Below are positions 27,051-36,507 of a stretch of 64,000 nt of DNA, piece after piece. The DNA lies in assembly GCF_000423005.1 (NCBI RefSeq), contig NZ_AUHD01000007.1, positions 248,001 through 312,000 of the forward strand, read 5' to 3'. Within the stretch, counting starts at the first letter, position 1, and every line of letters begins with the position of its first letter. The position numbers were made by a program, and so were the translations under genes. The notes beneath the pieces are model-generated. The model was not told the DNA's origin and did not search any database. It saw only the letters and a list, made by a program, of their open reading frames with translations. Origin of the DNA: Gelidibacter mesophilus DSM 14095 (GTDB taxonomy: Bacteria > Bacteroidota > Bacteroidia > Flavobacteriales > Flavobacteriaceae).

Positions 27051-28397
27051 ATGAAATTTATAGAGACTTTAAAAAATGTTTGGAAAATAACAGAACTAAA
27101 AGATAGAATCATGCTTACGCTTGGTCTACTTTTAGTTTATCGTTTTGGTGCTCAAGTAGTATTGCCAGGAATTGATGCAAATCAATTGGGTGCTTTGGCC
27201 AGTAACACTGATCAAGGTATTTTAGGGCTTCTTAATGCATTTACAGGTGGCGCTTTTGCAAATGCTTCAGTATTTGCTTTAGGGATCATGCCTTACATTT
27301 CTGCTTCGATTGTTGTTCAGTTGATGGGTATCGCAATTCCTTATCTTCAAAAATTACAAAAGGATGGTGCAAGTGGTCAAAAAAAGATTACCCAAATTAC
27401 ACGTTGGTTAACTATCGGCATCTGTTTGGTGCAAGCCCCTGGTTATTTGGCTAGTTTACCGGCATTAGGTATTCCTTCCAGTGCATTTTTATTGGGAACA
27501 GGGACTATGTTTTATGTGTCTTCAGTAATTATTTTGGTAACAGGATGTGTCTTTGCCATGTGGTTGGGTGAAAAGATCACTGACAAAGGAATTGGTAATG
27601 GAATTTCATTATTGATCATGGTTGGTATCATAGCGCGTATGCCTGCATCATTTATTCAAAACTATGCTTCTAGATTAGAAGGTGGTGGAAATGGTGGATT
27701 GATGATGGTATTAATTGAATTGGTAATTTGGTTTGTGATCATCTTACTATCAATTATGTTGGTCATGGGTGTTCGTAAGATTGCGGTTCAATATGCACGT
27801 CGTACTGCGTCTGGCGGATATGAGAAGAATGTATTTGGATCACGTCAGTTCTTGCCTTTAAAGTTGAATGCCTCTGGAGTTATGCCAATCATCTTTGCTC
27901 AAGCAATTATGTTTGTTCCTACTTTAATAGGTAAAGGTTTAGGTGAAGGAACGGTTGGCGTCTGGTTACAGACTAATTTCTCTGACATCTTTGGTCTTTG
28001 GTATAATGTTGTATTTGCTTTGTTAATTATCATTTTCACGTATTTTTATACGGCAATTACAGTACCTACCAATAAAATGGCAGATGATTTAAAACGTAGT
28101 GGTGGCTTCATTCCGGGTATTAGACCAGGAACTGAAACATCTGAGTATCTCGATAAGATAATGTCTCAAATTACCTTACCAGGTTCTATCTTTTTGGCAA
28201 TGATTGCTGTGTTCCCGGCGGTTGTAGTTAAGTTGATGGGCGTACAGCAAGGGTGGGCATTGTTCTTTGGTGGAACTTCACTTTTGATTATGGTAGGAGT
28301 TGCAATAGACACGATGCAACAGGTTAACTCATACTTGTTGAACAAGCACTATGATGGCTTAATGAAAACCGGCAAAAATAGAAAAGCAGTAGCTTAA
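27051..28397 (+). CDS. secY: Protein translocase channel subunit SecY
   Basis: SecY, 448 residues, the ten-helix core of the Sec translocon in the inner membrane. Helix 1 is [19 protein letters not shown]. The plug and helix 2 region reads [15 protein letters not shown]. The cytoplasmic loops that bind ribosome and SecA carry [21 protein letters not shown] and [20 protein letters not shown]. The C-terminus [17 protein letters not shown] is typical. It is embedded between rplO and infA, as in other Bacteroidota. Confidence 0.97.
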   Translation: MKFIETLKNVWKITELKDRIMLTLGLLLVYRFGAQVVLPGIDANQLGALASNTDQGILGLLNAFTGGAFANASVFALGIMPYISASIVVQLMGIAIPYLQKLQKDGASGQKKITQITRWLTIGICLVQAPGYLASLPALGIPSSAFLLGTGTMFYVSSVIILVTGCVFAMWLGEKITDKGIGNGISLLIMVGIIARMPASFIQNYASRLEGGGNGGLMMVLIELVIWFVIILLSIMLVMGVRKIAVQYARRTASGGYEKNVFGSRQFLPLKLNASGVMPIIFAQAIMFVPTLIGKGLGEGTVGVWLQTNFSDIFGLWYNVVFALLIIIFTYFYTAITVPTNKMADDLKRSGGFIPGIRPGTETSEYLDKIMSQITLPGSIFLAMIAVFPAVVVKLMGVQQGWALFFGGTSLLIMVGVAIDTMQQVNSYLLNKHYDGLMKTGKNRKAVA

Positions 28398-28404
28398 TAT
28401 TATT

Positions 28405-28620
28405 ATGGCAAAACAAGCAGCAATAGAACAAGACGGATCAATTATTGAAGCATTATCCAATGCTATGTTCCGTGTTGAATTAGAAAATGGACATATTGTA
28501 ACAGCGCATATTTCTGGTAAAATGCGTATGCACTACATCAAACTGTTACCAGGAGACAAAGTAAAATTGGAAATGAGCCCTTATGATTTATCTAAGGCTC
28601 GCATAACTTATAGGTACTAA
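28405..28620 (+). CDS. infA: Translation initiation factor IF-1
   Basis: IF-1, 71 residues, a single OB fold that occupies the ribosomal A site during initiation. It contains [39 protein letters not shown] and the closing [15 protein letters not shown]. Full length, seven bases after secY and 55 bp before rpmJ. Confidence 0.97.
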   Translation: MAKQAAIEQDGSIIEALSNAMFRVELENGHIVTAHISGKMRMHYIKLLPGDKVKLEMSPYDLSKARITYRY

Positions 28621-28675
28621 CAAGGATAGGATCTAAAGATTTTATCTCACAGTATAAAACTAATAAAATAAACAG

Positions 28676-28792
28676 ATGAAAGTAAGAGCATCAGTTAAAA
28701 AACGAAGCGCAGACTGTAAACTAGTGCGCAGAAAAGGTAGACTTTACGTCATTAACAAAAAGAATCCTAGATTCAAACAAAGACAAGGATAG
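28676..28792 (+). CDS. rpmJ: 50S ribosomal protein L36, zinc-free form
   Basis: L36, 38 residues: start ATG at 28676, stop TAG at 28790-28792. It begins [20 protein letters not shown] and ends NPRFKQRQG. Of the usual C-C-C-H zinc ligands only C14 remains. The others are S, N and F, so this is the zinc-independent form. It lies two bases before rpsM in the canonical position. Confidence 0.95.
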   Translation: MKVRASVKKRSADCKLVRRKGRLYVINKKNPRFKQRQG

Positions 28793-28794
28793 AT

Positions 28795-29169
28795 ATGGCA
28801 AGAATTGCAGGTGTTGATATACCAAAACAGAAAAGAGGAGTAATCTCTTTAACTTACATCTACGGGATAGGTGCGAGCAGAGCAAAAGACATTTTAGCAC
28901 AAGCTAAAGTTGATGAAAACACAAAAGTTCAAGACTGGACAGATGACGAAATTAGTAATATTCGTGAAGCTGTAGGGGCCTTAACTATTGAGGGTGAGTT
29001 GCGTTCAGAAATCCAGTTGAACATCAAGCGTTTAATGGATATTGGATGTTACAGAGGAATTCGTCATAGAGCTGGACTTCCATTAAGAGGTCAACGTACT
29101 AAAAACAACTCTAGAACTAGAAAAGGTAGAAGAAAAACTGTTGCTAACAAGAAAAAAGCAACGAAATAA
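28795..29169 (+). CDS. rpsM: 30S ribosomal protein S13
   Basis: S13, 124 residues, in the 30S head bridging to the 50S subunit and contacting P-site tRNA. It starts [20 protein letters not shown] and contains the helix-two-turn-helix [10 protein letters not shown]. The C-terminal signature is [21 protein letters not shown] heptad-repeat spacer follows. Confidence 0.97.
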   Translation: MARIAGVDIPKQKRGVISLTYIYGIGASRAKDILAQAKVDENTKVQDWTDDEISNIREAVGALTIEGELRSEIQLNIKRLMDIGCYRGIRHRAGLPLRGQRTKNNSRTRKGRRKTVANKKKATK

Positions 29170-29172
29170 AAA

Positions 29173-29263
29173 TAGTCTTTAGTCTTTAGACGTTGGAAAG
29201 AATCTGTTTGAAATTTAACGGTTTAGGATTCTAGCGACTATAAACTAATACTAAAAACTAAAT
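29173..29263. repeat. Heptad imperfect tandem repeat (13 units) before rpsK
   Basis: Thirteen 7-mers fill the rpsM-rpsK spacer: tagtctt, tagtctt, tagacgt, tggaaag, aatctgt, ttgaaat, ttaacgg, tttagga, ttctagc, gactata, aactaat, actaaaa, actaaat. The first two are identical, and the last units share ACTAAWN. The run starts three bases after the rpsM stop and ends three bases before the rpsK ATG. Confidence 0.65.
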
Positions 29264-29266
29264 ATT

Positions 29267-29656
29267 ATGGCAAAGTCAAGTACAAAAGTTAAAAAACGTA
29301 AGGTTATTGTTGAAGCTAATGGAGAAGCACACATTGCTGCTTCATTCAACAACATCATTATCTCTTTGACAAACAAAAAAGGTGATGTAGTTTCATGGTC
29401 ATCAGCTGGTAAAATGGGCTTTAGAGGTTCTAAAAAGAACACTCCTTATGCTGCCCAGATGGCCGCTGAAGATGCTGCAGCTGTAGCAAGAGAAGCGGGA
29501 TTGAAAAAAGTAAAAGTATATGTAAAAGGACCAGGTAACGGGAGAGAATCTGCTATCCGCTCTATCCACAATGCAGGTATTGAAGTAACAGAAATTATTG
29601 ATGTTACACCATTGCCACATAATGGATGTCGTCCTCCAAAACGTAGACGTGTATAA
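29267..29656 (+). CDS. rpsK: 30S ribosomal protein S11
   Basis: S11, 129 residues, on the 30S platform where it supports Shine-Dalgarno helix placement in other bacteria. It contains [40 protein letters not shown] and the C-terminal [16 protein letters not shown]. In Bacteroidota, 30S structures are known to disfavour SD pairing; nothing in this gene alone shows why. A strong hairpin terminator follows. Confidence 0.97.
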   Translation: MAKSSTKVKKRKVIVEANGEAHIAASFNNIIISLTNKKGDVVSWSSAGKMGFRGSKKNTPYAAQMAAEDAAAVAREAGLKKVKVYVKGPGNGRESAIRSIHNAGIEVTEIIDVTPLPHNGCRPPKRRRV

Positions 29657-29672
29657 TTTATAACATGCTAGT

Positions 29673-29709
29673 AACTAATATCAATCATTTTAAATGGTTG
29701 ATATTAGTT
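29673..29709 (+). terminator. Strong terminator after rpsK
   Basis: AACTAATATCAA (29673-29684) pairs perfectly with TTGATATTAGTT (29698-29709). The inner CATTT/AAATG continues the stem, and a T run follows. It appears to divide the ribosomal cluster into two transcription units. Confidence 0.85.
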
Positions 29710-29726
29710 TTTTATGTGTAAATTTG
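29698..29726 (+). promoter_or_regulatory. Promoter of the rpsD-rpoA-rplQ unit
   Basis: TAAATTTG at 29719-29726 is an exact -7 match. TTG at 29698-29700, 18 bases upstream and inside the preceding terminator arm, could serve as -33. The leader to rpsD would be about 100 nt. Confidence 0.6.
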
Positions 29727-29831
29727 CAAACTGAAAAAAATCAATAACAAGTATCAACGAGAGATTATTGTTTATCGAAGGATAAGATTAAGACCTTAAT
29801 TCATAAACACTCTCATAATTTAATTTAAGAA

Positions 29832-30437
29832 ATGGCAAGATATACTGGTCCTAAAACTAAAATAGCCCGAAAATTCGGTGAAGCTATTTTTGGAGATGAT
29901 AAAGCTTTCGAAAAAAGAAACTATCCTCCAGGTCAACACGGAGCTAACAAGCGTCGTGGAAAAAAATCTGAATACTCTATTCAGTTAATGGAAAAGCAAA
30001 AAGCAAAATACACTTATGGTATTTTGGAAAGGCAATTTAGAAACATGTTTAAAAAAGCAACTGCTGCAACGGGTATTACCGGTGAGGTGTTGTTACAATT
30101 ATGCGAGTCTCGTTTAGATAACGTGGTTTTCAGATTGGGCTTGTCGCCATCACGTAGTGGTGCACGTCAATTAGTTTCTCACAGACACATCACTGTAAAC
30201 GGAGAAATTGTAAACATTCCTTCTTACCAATTAAAGGCAGGTGATGTTATTGCCGTAAGAGAGAAATCTAAATCTCTTGAAACTATTCAAAATGCATTGT
30301 CTAACTCTAACAACGTTTATGAGTGGATGACATGGAACAGCGAAACTAAACAAGGAACCTATGTTTCAATTCCTGCTAGAGTTCAAATTCCAGAAAATAT
30401 CAACGAACAATTTATCGTCGAATTATACTCTAAATAA
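29832..30437 (+). CDS. rpsD: 30S ribosomal protein S4, zinc-free form
   Basis: S4, 201 residues, an assembly nucleator and fidelity protein, also a translational repressor in E. coli. The N-terminus ([20 protein letters not shown]) lacks the cysteine cluster of zinc-binding S4 proteins. An S4 RNA-binding domain spans about residues 93-155 ([38 protein letters not shown]). It begins the separately promoted alpha unit. Confidence 0.97.
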   Translation: MARYTGPKTKIARKFGEAIFGDDKAFEKRNYPPGQHGANKRRGKKSEYSIQLMEKQKAKYTYGILERQFRNMFKKATAATGITGEVLLQLCESRLDNVVFRLGLSPSRSGARQLVSHRHITVNGEIVNIPSYQLKAGDVIAVREKSKSLETIQNALSNSNNVYEWMTWNSETKQGTYVSIPARVQIPENINEQFIVELYSK

Positions 30438-30456
30438 TAACTGATACAAAACTAAT

Positions 30457-31449
30457 ATGGCAATATTAAATTTTCAAAAGCCCGACAAAGTCATTATGAT
30501 TGATTCAACTCCTTTTGAAGGGAAGTTTGAATTTAGACCTTTAGAGCCAGGCTATGGATTGACAGTAGGTAATGCTTTAAGAAGAGTTTTGTTATCTTCT
30601 TTGGAAGGATTTGCAATTACTTCTGTTCGAATTGAAGGTGTTGATCACGAGTTTTCTACAATTGCAGGTGTAGTTGAAGATGTTACTGAAATTATTTTGA
30701 ACTTAAAGCAAGTTAACTTTAAGCGTCAGATTGATGAAATTGATAACGAAACCGTTACCATTTCTATTTCAGGACAAGATCAAATTACTGCTGGTGATTT
30801 CCAAAAATTCATTTCAGGATTTCAAGTTCTGAACAAAGATTTGGTCATCTGTAATTTAGACTCAAAAGTGAGCATCAATCTGGAGTTGACTATTGAAAAA
30901 GGTAGAGGATATGTTCCTGCTGAAGAGAACAAGAAAGCTTCTGCACCAATTGGAACCATCTTTACGGATTCAATCTACACGCCAATTCGAAATGTAAAAT
31001 ACGCAGTTGAAAACTTCCGTGTTGAGCAAAAAACAGATTATGAAAAATTAATTTTTGAAATCATAACTGATGGTTCCATTAACCCTAAAGATGCGTTAAC
31101 TGAAGCGGCTAAGATTTTAATCCACCACTTCATGTTATTCTCTGATGAGCGTATTACTTTAGAAGCTGACGAAATAGCGCAAACGGAAACGTATGACGAA
31201 GAGTCTCTTCACATGAGACAGCTTTTGAAAACCAAATTGGTTGATATGGATCTTTCTGTACGTGCACTGAACTGTTTGAAAGCTGCTGAAGTTGATACCT
31301 TAGGAGACTTGGTATCTTTCAACAAGAATGATTTGATGAAATTCAGAAACTTCGGTAAAAAATCGTTGACTGAGCTAGAAGAACTAGTGAACGTTAAAGG
31401 TTTAAATTTCGGAATGGATTTGAGCAAATATAAATTAGATAAAGACTAG
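30457..31449 (+). CDS. rpoA: DNA-directed RNA polymerase subunit alpha
   Basis: RNA polymerase alpha subunit, 330 residues. The N-terminal dimerisation domain contains [20 protein letters not shown]. The C-terminal domain, which contacts activators and UP elements, contains [20 protein letters not shown] and [15 protein letters not shown]. The linker around residue 235 is typical. It is 19 bp after rpsD and followed by a heptad-repeat spacer before rplQ. Confidence 0.98.
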   Translation: MAILNFQKPDKVIMIDSTPFEGKFEFRPLEPGYGLTVGNALRRVLLSSLEGFAITSVRIEGVDHEFSTIAGVVEDVTEIILNLKQVNFKRQIDEIDNETVTISISGQDQITAGDFQKFISGFQVLNKDLVICNLDSKVSINLELTIEKGRGYVPAEENKKASAPIGTIFTDSIYTPIRNVKYAVENFRVEQKTDYEKLIFEIITDGSINPKDALTEAAKILIHHFMLFSDERITLEADEIAQTETYDEESLHMRQLLKTKLVDMDLSVRALNCLKAAEVDTLGDLVSFNKNDLMKFRNFGKKSLTELEELVNVKGLNFGMDLSKYKLDKD

Positions 31450-31451
31450 TA

Positions 31452-31535
31452 GAATTACGATTTTAGATTTGCGATTTTTGAATAGCGAAATCGTAAATCC
31501 AAATTGTAACTCCTAAATCAAAAATTAATAAATAA
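31452..31535. repeat. Heptad imperfect tandem repeat (12 units) after rpoA
   Basis: Twelve 7-mers: gaattac, gatttta, gatttgc, gattttt, gaatagc, gaaatcg, taaatcc, aaattgt, aactcct, aaatcaa, aaattaa, taaataa. The first six all begin GA. The run starts two bases after the rpoA stop. It also contains an inverted repeat, TTACGATTT (31455-31463) with AAATCGTAA (31488-31496). Confidence 0.7.
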
Positions 31536-31597
31536 CCCATCATAGTTTGCTCTCCGACGAACGGATATTGTAGCAAGATGATGATAACAAAAATGTC

Positions 31598-32119
31598 ATG
31601 AGACACGGAAAAAAAGTAAATCATTTAAGTCGTCAAACCGCACACAGAAAATCAATGTTGGCTAATATGGCGTGTTCATTGATTCAGCACAAGCGAATCA
31701 ATACTACAGTAGCAAAAGCAAAAGCTTTAAAGCAATTTGTAGAACCAATGATTACAAAGTCTAAAGAAGATACCACACATAACAGACGTATTGTGTATAG
31801 CAGAATTAGACAAAAAGAAGCGGTAGCAGAATTGTTCAGAGATGTTGCACCAAAAGTTGGCGATCGACCGGGAGGATACACACGTATCATCAAATTGGGG
31901 AATCGTTTAGGTGATAACGCTGATATGGCAATGATTGAATTGGTAGATTTCAACGAAATCTATAATGCAGAGAAGCAACCTAAGAAGAAAACAACCCGTA
32001 GAGGTCGTTCTAAGAAATCAGATGATGCTGCAGTAACTGCACCAGTTGCAGAAACTAAAACGAAAAAGGCACCAGAAGCTCCAGCTAAAGCTGAAGATAA
32101 AAGTGGAGAAGAAGAATAA
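31598..32119 (+). CDS. rplQ: 50S ribosomal protein L17 with C-terminal tail
   Basis: L17, 173 residues. The core, about 120 residues, contains [20 protein letters not shown] and [20 protein letters not shown]. The remaining 50 residues are a lysine/alanine/proline/glutamate-rich disordered tail ([18 protein letters not shown]...) absent from E. coli L17 (127 residues) but common in Bacteroidota. Last gene of the ribosomal cluster, followed by a terminator. Confidence 0.96.
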   Translation: MRHGKKVNHLSRQTAHRKSMLANMACSLIQHKRINTTVAKAKALKQFVEPMITKSKEDTTHNRRIVYSRIRQKEAVAELFRDVAPKVGDRPGGYTRIIKLGNRLGDNADMAMIELVDFNEIYNAEKQPKKKTTRRGRSKKSDDAAVTAPVAETKTKKAPEAPAKAEDKSGEEE

Positions 32120-32141
32120 ATGAGATTAATTTCTTAAATAC

Positions 32142-32173
32142 AAAAAGGGTAAACATTTTAGTTTATCCTTTTT
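32142..32173 (+). terminator. Terminator of the ribosomal supercluster
   Basis: AAAAAGGGTAAAC (32142-32154) pairs with GTTTATCCTTTTT (32161-32173) with one G-T pair and a 6-base loop, continuing into a T run. It lies 22 bp after rplQ. Confidence 0.85.
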
Positions 32174-32261
32174 TTTATGCAATTTTGCGATACTTTAAGT
32201 TGATCTTTAAGGTTCTTAAACCTTGTAGATCTAAAATAATTAAACAAGTAATTTTTTTATT

Positions 32262-33365
32262 GTGAAATATACTAAAAGACACAACGCCATCATTCTGCTA
32301 GCAGATGGCACGATTTTCCATGGTAAATCAATAGGTAAACAAGGCTCGGCCTTTGGGGAAGTTTGTTTTAATACTGGCACCACGGGCTATCAAGAGATAT
32401 TTACGGACCCATCTTATTATGGACAACTGATGGTTGCCACCAATGCACATATTGGAAACTATGGGACCCTAACTGAAGAAGTGGAATCTGACGACATAAA
32501 GATTGCAGGTCTAATTTGTAAGAACTTTAGTTTCAACTATTCAAGACCGGCCGCTGATGGTTCTCTTGAAGAGTTTTTTGAGAAACATAATTTATTGGCT
32601 ATTTCAGATGTTGATACACGATCATTAGTGACTTACATTCGAACAAATGGTGCTATGAATGCGGTCATTTCTACAGAAGTGGACAACATAGAAGGTCTAA
32701 AAAAGCAGTTGGCCGAAATTCCTGATATGGAAGGCTTGGAACTGGCATCAAAAGTCAGTACAAAAGAAGCTTATTATGTTGGCGATGAAAATGCGACTTA
32801 TCGCATTGCTGCACTCGATTTAGGAATCAAAAGAAACATACTACGTAATTTCGTTAAACGAGATGCGTATGTGAAAGTATTTCCGTACAATGCTACATTT
32901 GAAAAAATGAATGCATTTAAACCGGCCGGGTTTTTTCTGTCCAACGGACCAGGAGATCCAAAACCGCTAAAGGGTGCCATTACCTTGGCTAATGAAATAT
33001 TGAAGCGCGACCTTCCGTTATTCGGTATCTGCCTAGGTCACCAAGTAATTGGTTTGGCTAATGGTATTTCAACTTATAAAATGCATAATGGACATCGCGG
33101 AATCAATCATCCTGTCAAAAATCTGATTACAGGCAAAGGAGAAATTACCTCACAAAATCATGGTTTTGCGATTAATAAGGAAGAAACGGAACAACATCCA
33201 GATTTTGAAATTACGCACACCCATTTAAATGATCATACTGTTGCAGGAATGCGCATGAAATCAAAGAACTGCTTTTCCGTACAATACCATCCTGAAGCTA
33301 GTCCGGGACCGCATGACGCGTCATACTTATTTGACGAGTTTATAGAAAACATCAAAACAAAATAG
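32262..33365 (+). CDS. carA: Carbamoyl-phosphate synthase small subunit
   Basis: CarA, 367 residues, the glutamine amidotransferase subunit that feeds ammonia to CarB for pyrimidine and arginine synthesis. The N-terminal CPSase_sm_chain domain contains GEVCFNTGTTGYQEIFTDPS. The class I GATase domain has the nucleophile cysteine in FGICLGHQVIGLA and the His-Glu pair in QYHPEASPGPHD. The start is GTG, as no ATG fits. carB is not in the window, so the subunits are unlinked here. A terminator follows. Confidence 0.96.
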   Translation: MKYTKRHNAIILLADGTIFHGKSIGKQGSAFGEVCFNTGTTGYQEIFTDPSYYGQLMVATNAHIGNYGTLTEEVESDDIKIAGLICKNFSFNYSRPAADGSLEEFFEKHNLLAISDVDTRSLVTYIRTNGAMNAVISTEVDNIEGLKKQLAEIPDMEGLELASKVSTKEAYYVGDENATYRIAALDLGIKRNILRNFVKRDAYVKVFPYNATFEKMNAFKPAGFFLSNGPGDPKPLKGAITLANEILKRDLPLFGICLGHQVIGLANGISTYKMHNGHRGINHPVKNLITGKGEITSQNHGFAINKEETEQHPDFEITHTHLNDHTVAGMRMKSKNCFSVQYHPEASPGPHDASYLFDEFIENIKTK

Positions 33366-33369
33366 TATA

Positions 33370-33405
33370 AAAACCTCAAAAATTCAGTTGATTTTTTGAG
33401 GTTTT
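33370..33405 (+). terminator. Terminator after carA
   Basis: AAAACCTCAAAAA (33370-33382) pairs perfectly with TTTTTGAGGTTTT (33393-33405), with a 10-base loop. It starts five bases after the carA stop. The stem carries its own T-rich 3' arm. Confidence 0.85.
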
Positions 33406-33561
33406 CTTATAGCGCAATCATTATCGCTGATTTAATATGCAATTCTCAAGTCTACATGAGAATTTGGGTGAAGTATTTCGTAAATTAGCGAGAATGGAGA
33501 TGCTTTGGGTTTGCGGGCTTTCGGTATCTTTTGAGATAAAAACAAGAATAAATAATAATAA

Positions 33562-34869
<1,308 letters not shown>

Positions 34870-34894
34870 GATCAAAAACGTATAATTATTTTAG

Positions 34895-34918
34895 AACCCA
34901 GGCGATCTAGTCTGGGTT
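34895..34918 (+). terminator. Terminator after eno
   Basis: AACCCAG (34895-34901) pairs with CTGGGTT (34912-34918), with a 10-base loop and a following T run. Confidence 0.85.
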
Positions 34919-35081
34919 TTTTGTTTTTATATCAATAAATATAGAACTAATACACACTACCAATTCCCGTTTCTCAGCACTGCCGATCTTGTGCCATAAT
35001 ATTTATGAAAATTCAAGTATACTCGTTTCTCGAGCTTAACATAAGTCCTTAAATTTAGCAAATCACCAATTAACTGATGCA

Positions 35082-35380
35082 ATGACTACCGAATTTGGCA
35101 TTATCAATGTTTCTGTCATTGCCTTGGGAACGGTAATTTTTCTTAAAAATCAAGATATGACTATAATAGTTGGTGATGCCTTAGAACACTGTTGATGAAT
35201 GGATTGAGAGAACTAGACAATACAAATAAAAACTTGGTAATGATGCCTATAGGCTTGAAGTTGCGAATGACCTTATATCGATGGATTAAAAATATGAATT
35301 CCTCAAAAAATTACGGACATCGGGAATTCTCCGATGTAATTAGGCCAAATTGTTCATTTAAATATAGTCCATGGCTTTAA
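35082..35380 (+). pseudogene. Possible decayed NlpC/P60-type gene fragment
   Basis: A short frame from ATG 35082 (MTTEFGIINVSVIALGTVIF, then LKNQDMTIIVGDALEHC, stop) changes frame and continues as TNKNLVMMPIGLKLRMTLY (35192-35380). The spacing of G-I-x-N-x-S-V-I, K-N-x-x-M and V-G-D resembles the N-terminal SH3-like region of flavobacterial NlpC/P60 C40 peptidases, and MMPIGLKLR resembles their second repeat. No catalytic cysteine domain follows. This is a tentative reading of a degraded gene; chance resemblance is possible. The preceding stretch 34919-35081 shows nothing recognisable. Confidence 0.3.
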
Positions 35381-35558
35381 AATAGTGGGGAAATGGAGTT
35401 GCATTAAGAATGCAGAGTTAAGTAACTATAAGATTTTAAAAAAAATGGAGCGCATGCATCCAAAATTATGGGAGCAATCTCAGAATTTACATAATGGAAA
35501 AATCTTCAAGTTATTTGAACACCTGAAGAAATTCTACAAATCAAATCCAAATTTTTAG
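35340..35558 (+). pseudogene. Open frame without start, possible 3' remnant of a gene
   Basis: A 72-codon stop-free frame reads IVHGFKIVGKWSCIKNAELS, then MERMHPKLWEQSQNLHNGK, IFKLFEHLKKFYKSNPNF and a stop at 35556-35558. It has no start near its 5' end; the first ATG is at 35445 (37 codons). The composition looks protein-like, with a charged amphipathic C-terminus, but I do not recognise the family. It is in the same frame as the 35082 fragment but separated from it by stops. It overlaps the convergent DUF481 gene by four bases. Confidence 0.3.
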
Positions 35559-36310
35559 AAAATATAGAGAAGTCCATTTGTTAATTCGTACTGGGTTTTT
35601 GGGATGCCCTCAATTGGGAAAGCATCAAAATTATAGGTGAATGTCGTTTTTAACGCTAATGATTCGTAAATCTTTAGCAAGAGAGAGCTCTCGTTTGAAA
35701 ATCTAAAATCTTTGAGGAGCTCAAAACTTGGTTGATAATAGGAAGTACTTATGATAGAAAGATTATCTGTGGGATACATACTTAATGAAAAATAAACACT
35801 TCCACGGATATCTTTTTGAATTCGGTCTTCCACGATTGGAGATGCTTTTTCGTGTTCGATCATGACTAAAGTTCCAAGATAAAAGCGGTAATCATCATTG
35901 GAATTAAGTTTAAAGCGTGGTCCTAAACCGATAAGACCTCTGTAGTCAATTTCAGAAATAGCATCATATTGCACCTGCACAAAACCTTCCATTTTAATTT
36001 TCGGAGTAATTCTATAGTTGTACCTAAGATGTTGAATCCCTTTATTGACAAAAGAGCTACCTGCTACTTTTTGAAAATTTATTTCATTTACAATAAGCCA
36101 TAATTCAAACTCGTTTTTATACTGGACATGGGCCTTAGTGCCAATTCTAAAAAGCGAGTTTTTATTTTTTATAATGCTGAAGTCCAGACCGGCAGCCCCT
36201 GTCCAACTTATGGAGTCAGTAGACTTTCTAAAGCTTTCTATATTAATTACTTGTGCGCTAGCGAGAGTGGTGAGAAGGAATAAAAGTACTGTTAAAAATG
36301 GTATGTTCAT
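35555..36310 (-). CDS. DUF481 family outer-membrane beta-barrel protein
   Basis: A 251-residue protein with a signal peptide cleaved near TLASAQ/VIN, followed by alternating beta strands and a terminal phenylalanine. It matches the DUF481 pattern of small barrels (NKGIQHLRYNYRITPKIKME, LGPRFKLNSNDDYRFYLGT, DNLSIISTSYYQPSF). Function unknown; it is expected in the outer membrane. It is divergent from gltA and has no close operon partner. Its 5' region shows no exact -7 element. Confidence 0.82.
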   Translation of the reverse strand: MNIPFLTVLLFLLTTLASAQVINIESFRKSTDSISWTGAAGLDFSIIKNKNSLFRIGTKAHVQYKNEFELWLIVNEINFQKVAGSSFVNKGIQHLRYNYRITPKIKMEGFVQVQYDAISEIDYRGLIGLGPRFKLNSNDDYRFYLGTLVMIEHEKASPIVEDRIQKDIRGSVYFSLSMYPTDNLSIISTSYYQPSFELLKDFRFSNESSLLLKIYESLALKTTFTYNFDAFPIEGIPKTQYELTNGLLYIF

Positions 36311-36507
36311 TGATTGGATTTTTTATAGAAAATCTTTTTACAATTTTACCGTAAATATTAGAGATTAGACGGCTTATTCTATATCGATTTTATTAATACC
36401 AAAATTGTTAAAACCATTGTAAACTTACTTCATTAGTAATCATATATTTTGTAAATTCGTAACATCTTTTTCAGATACAAAATTCAAAATAAAAATTTAC
36501 TAAAGAT

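Noticed and set aside
29173-29263. CRISPR array or VNTR interpretation of the heptad runs
   Set aside because: Units are 7 bp with no spacers, no repeat of 25-40 bp and no cas genes. Sequence identity between units is too low for a classic minisatellite.
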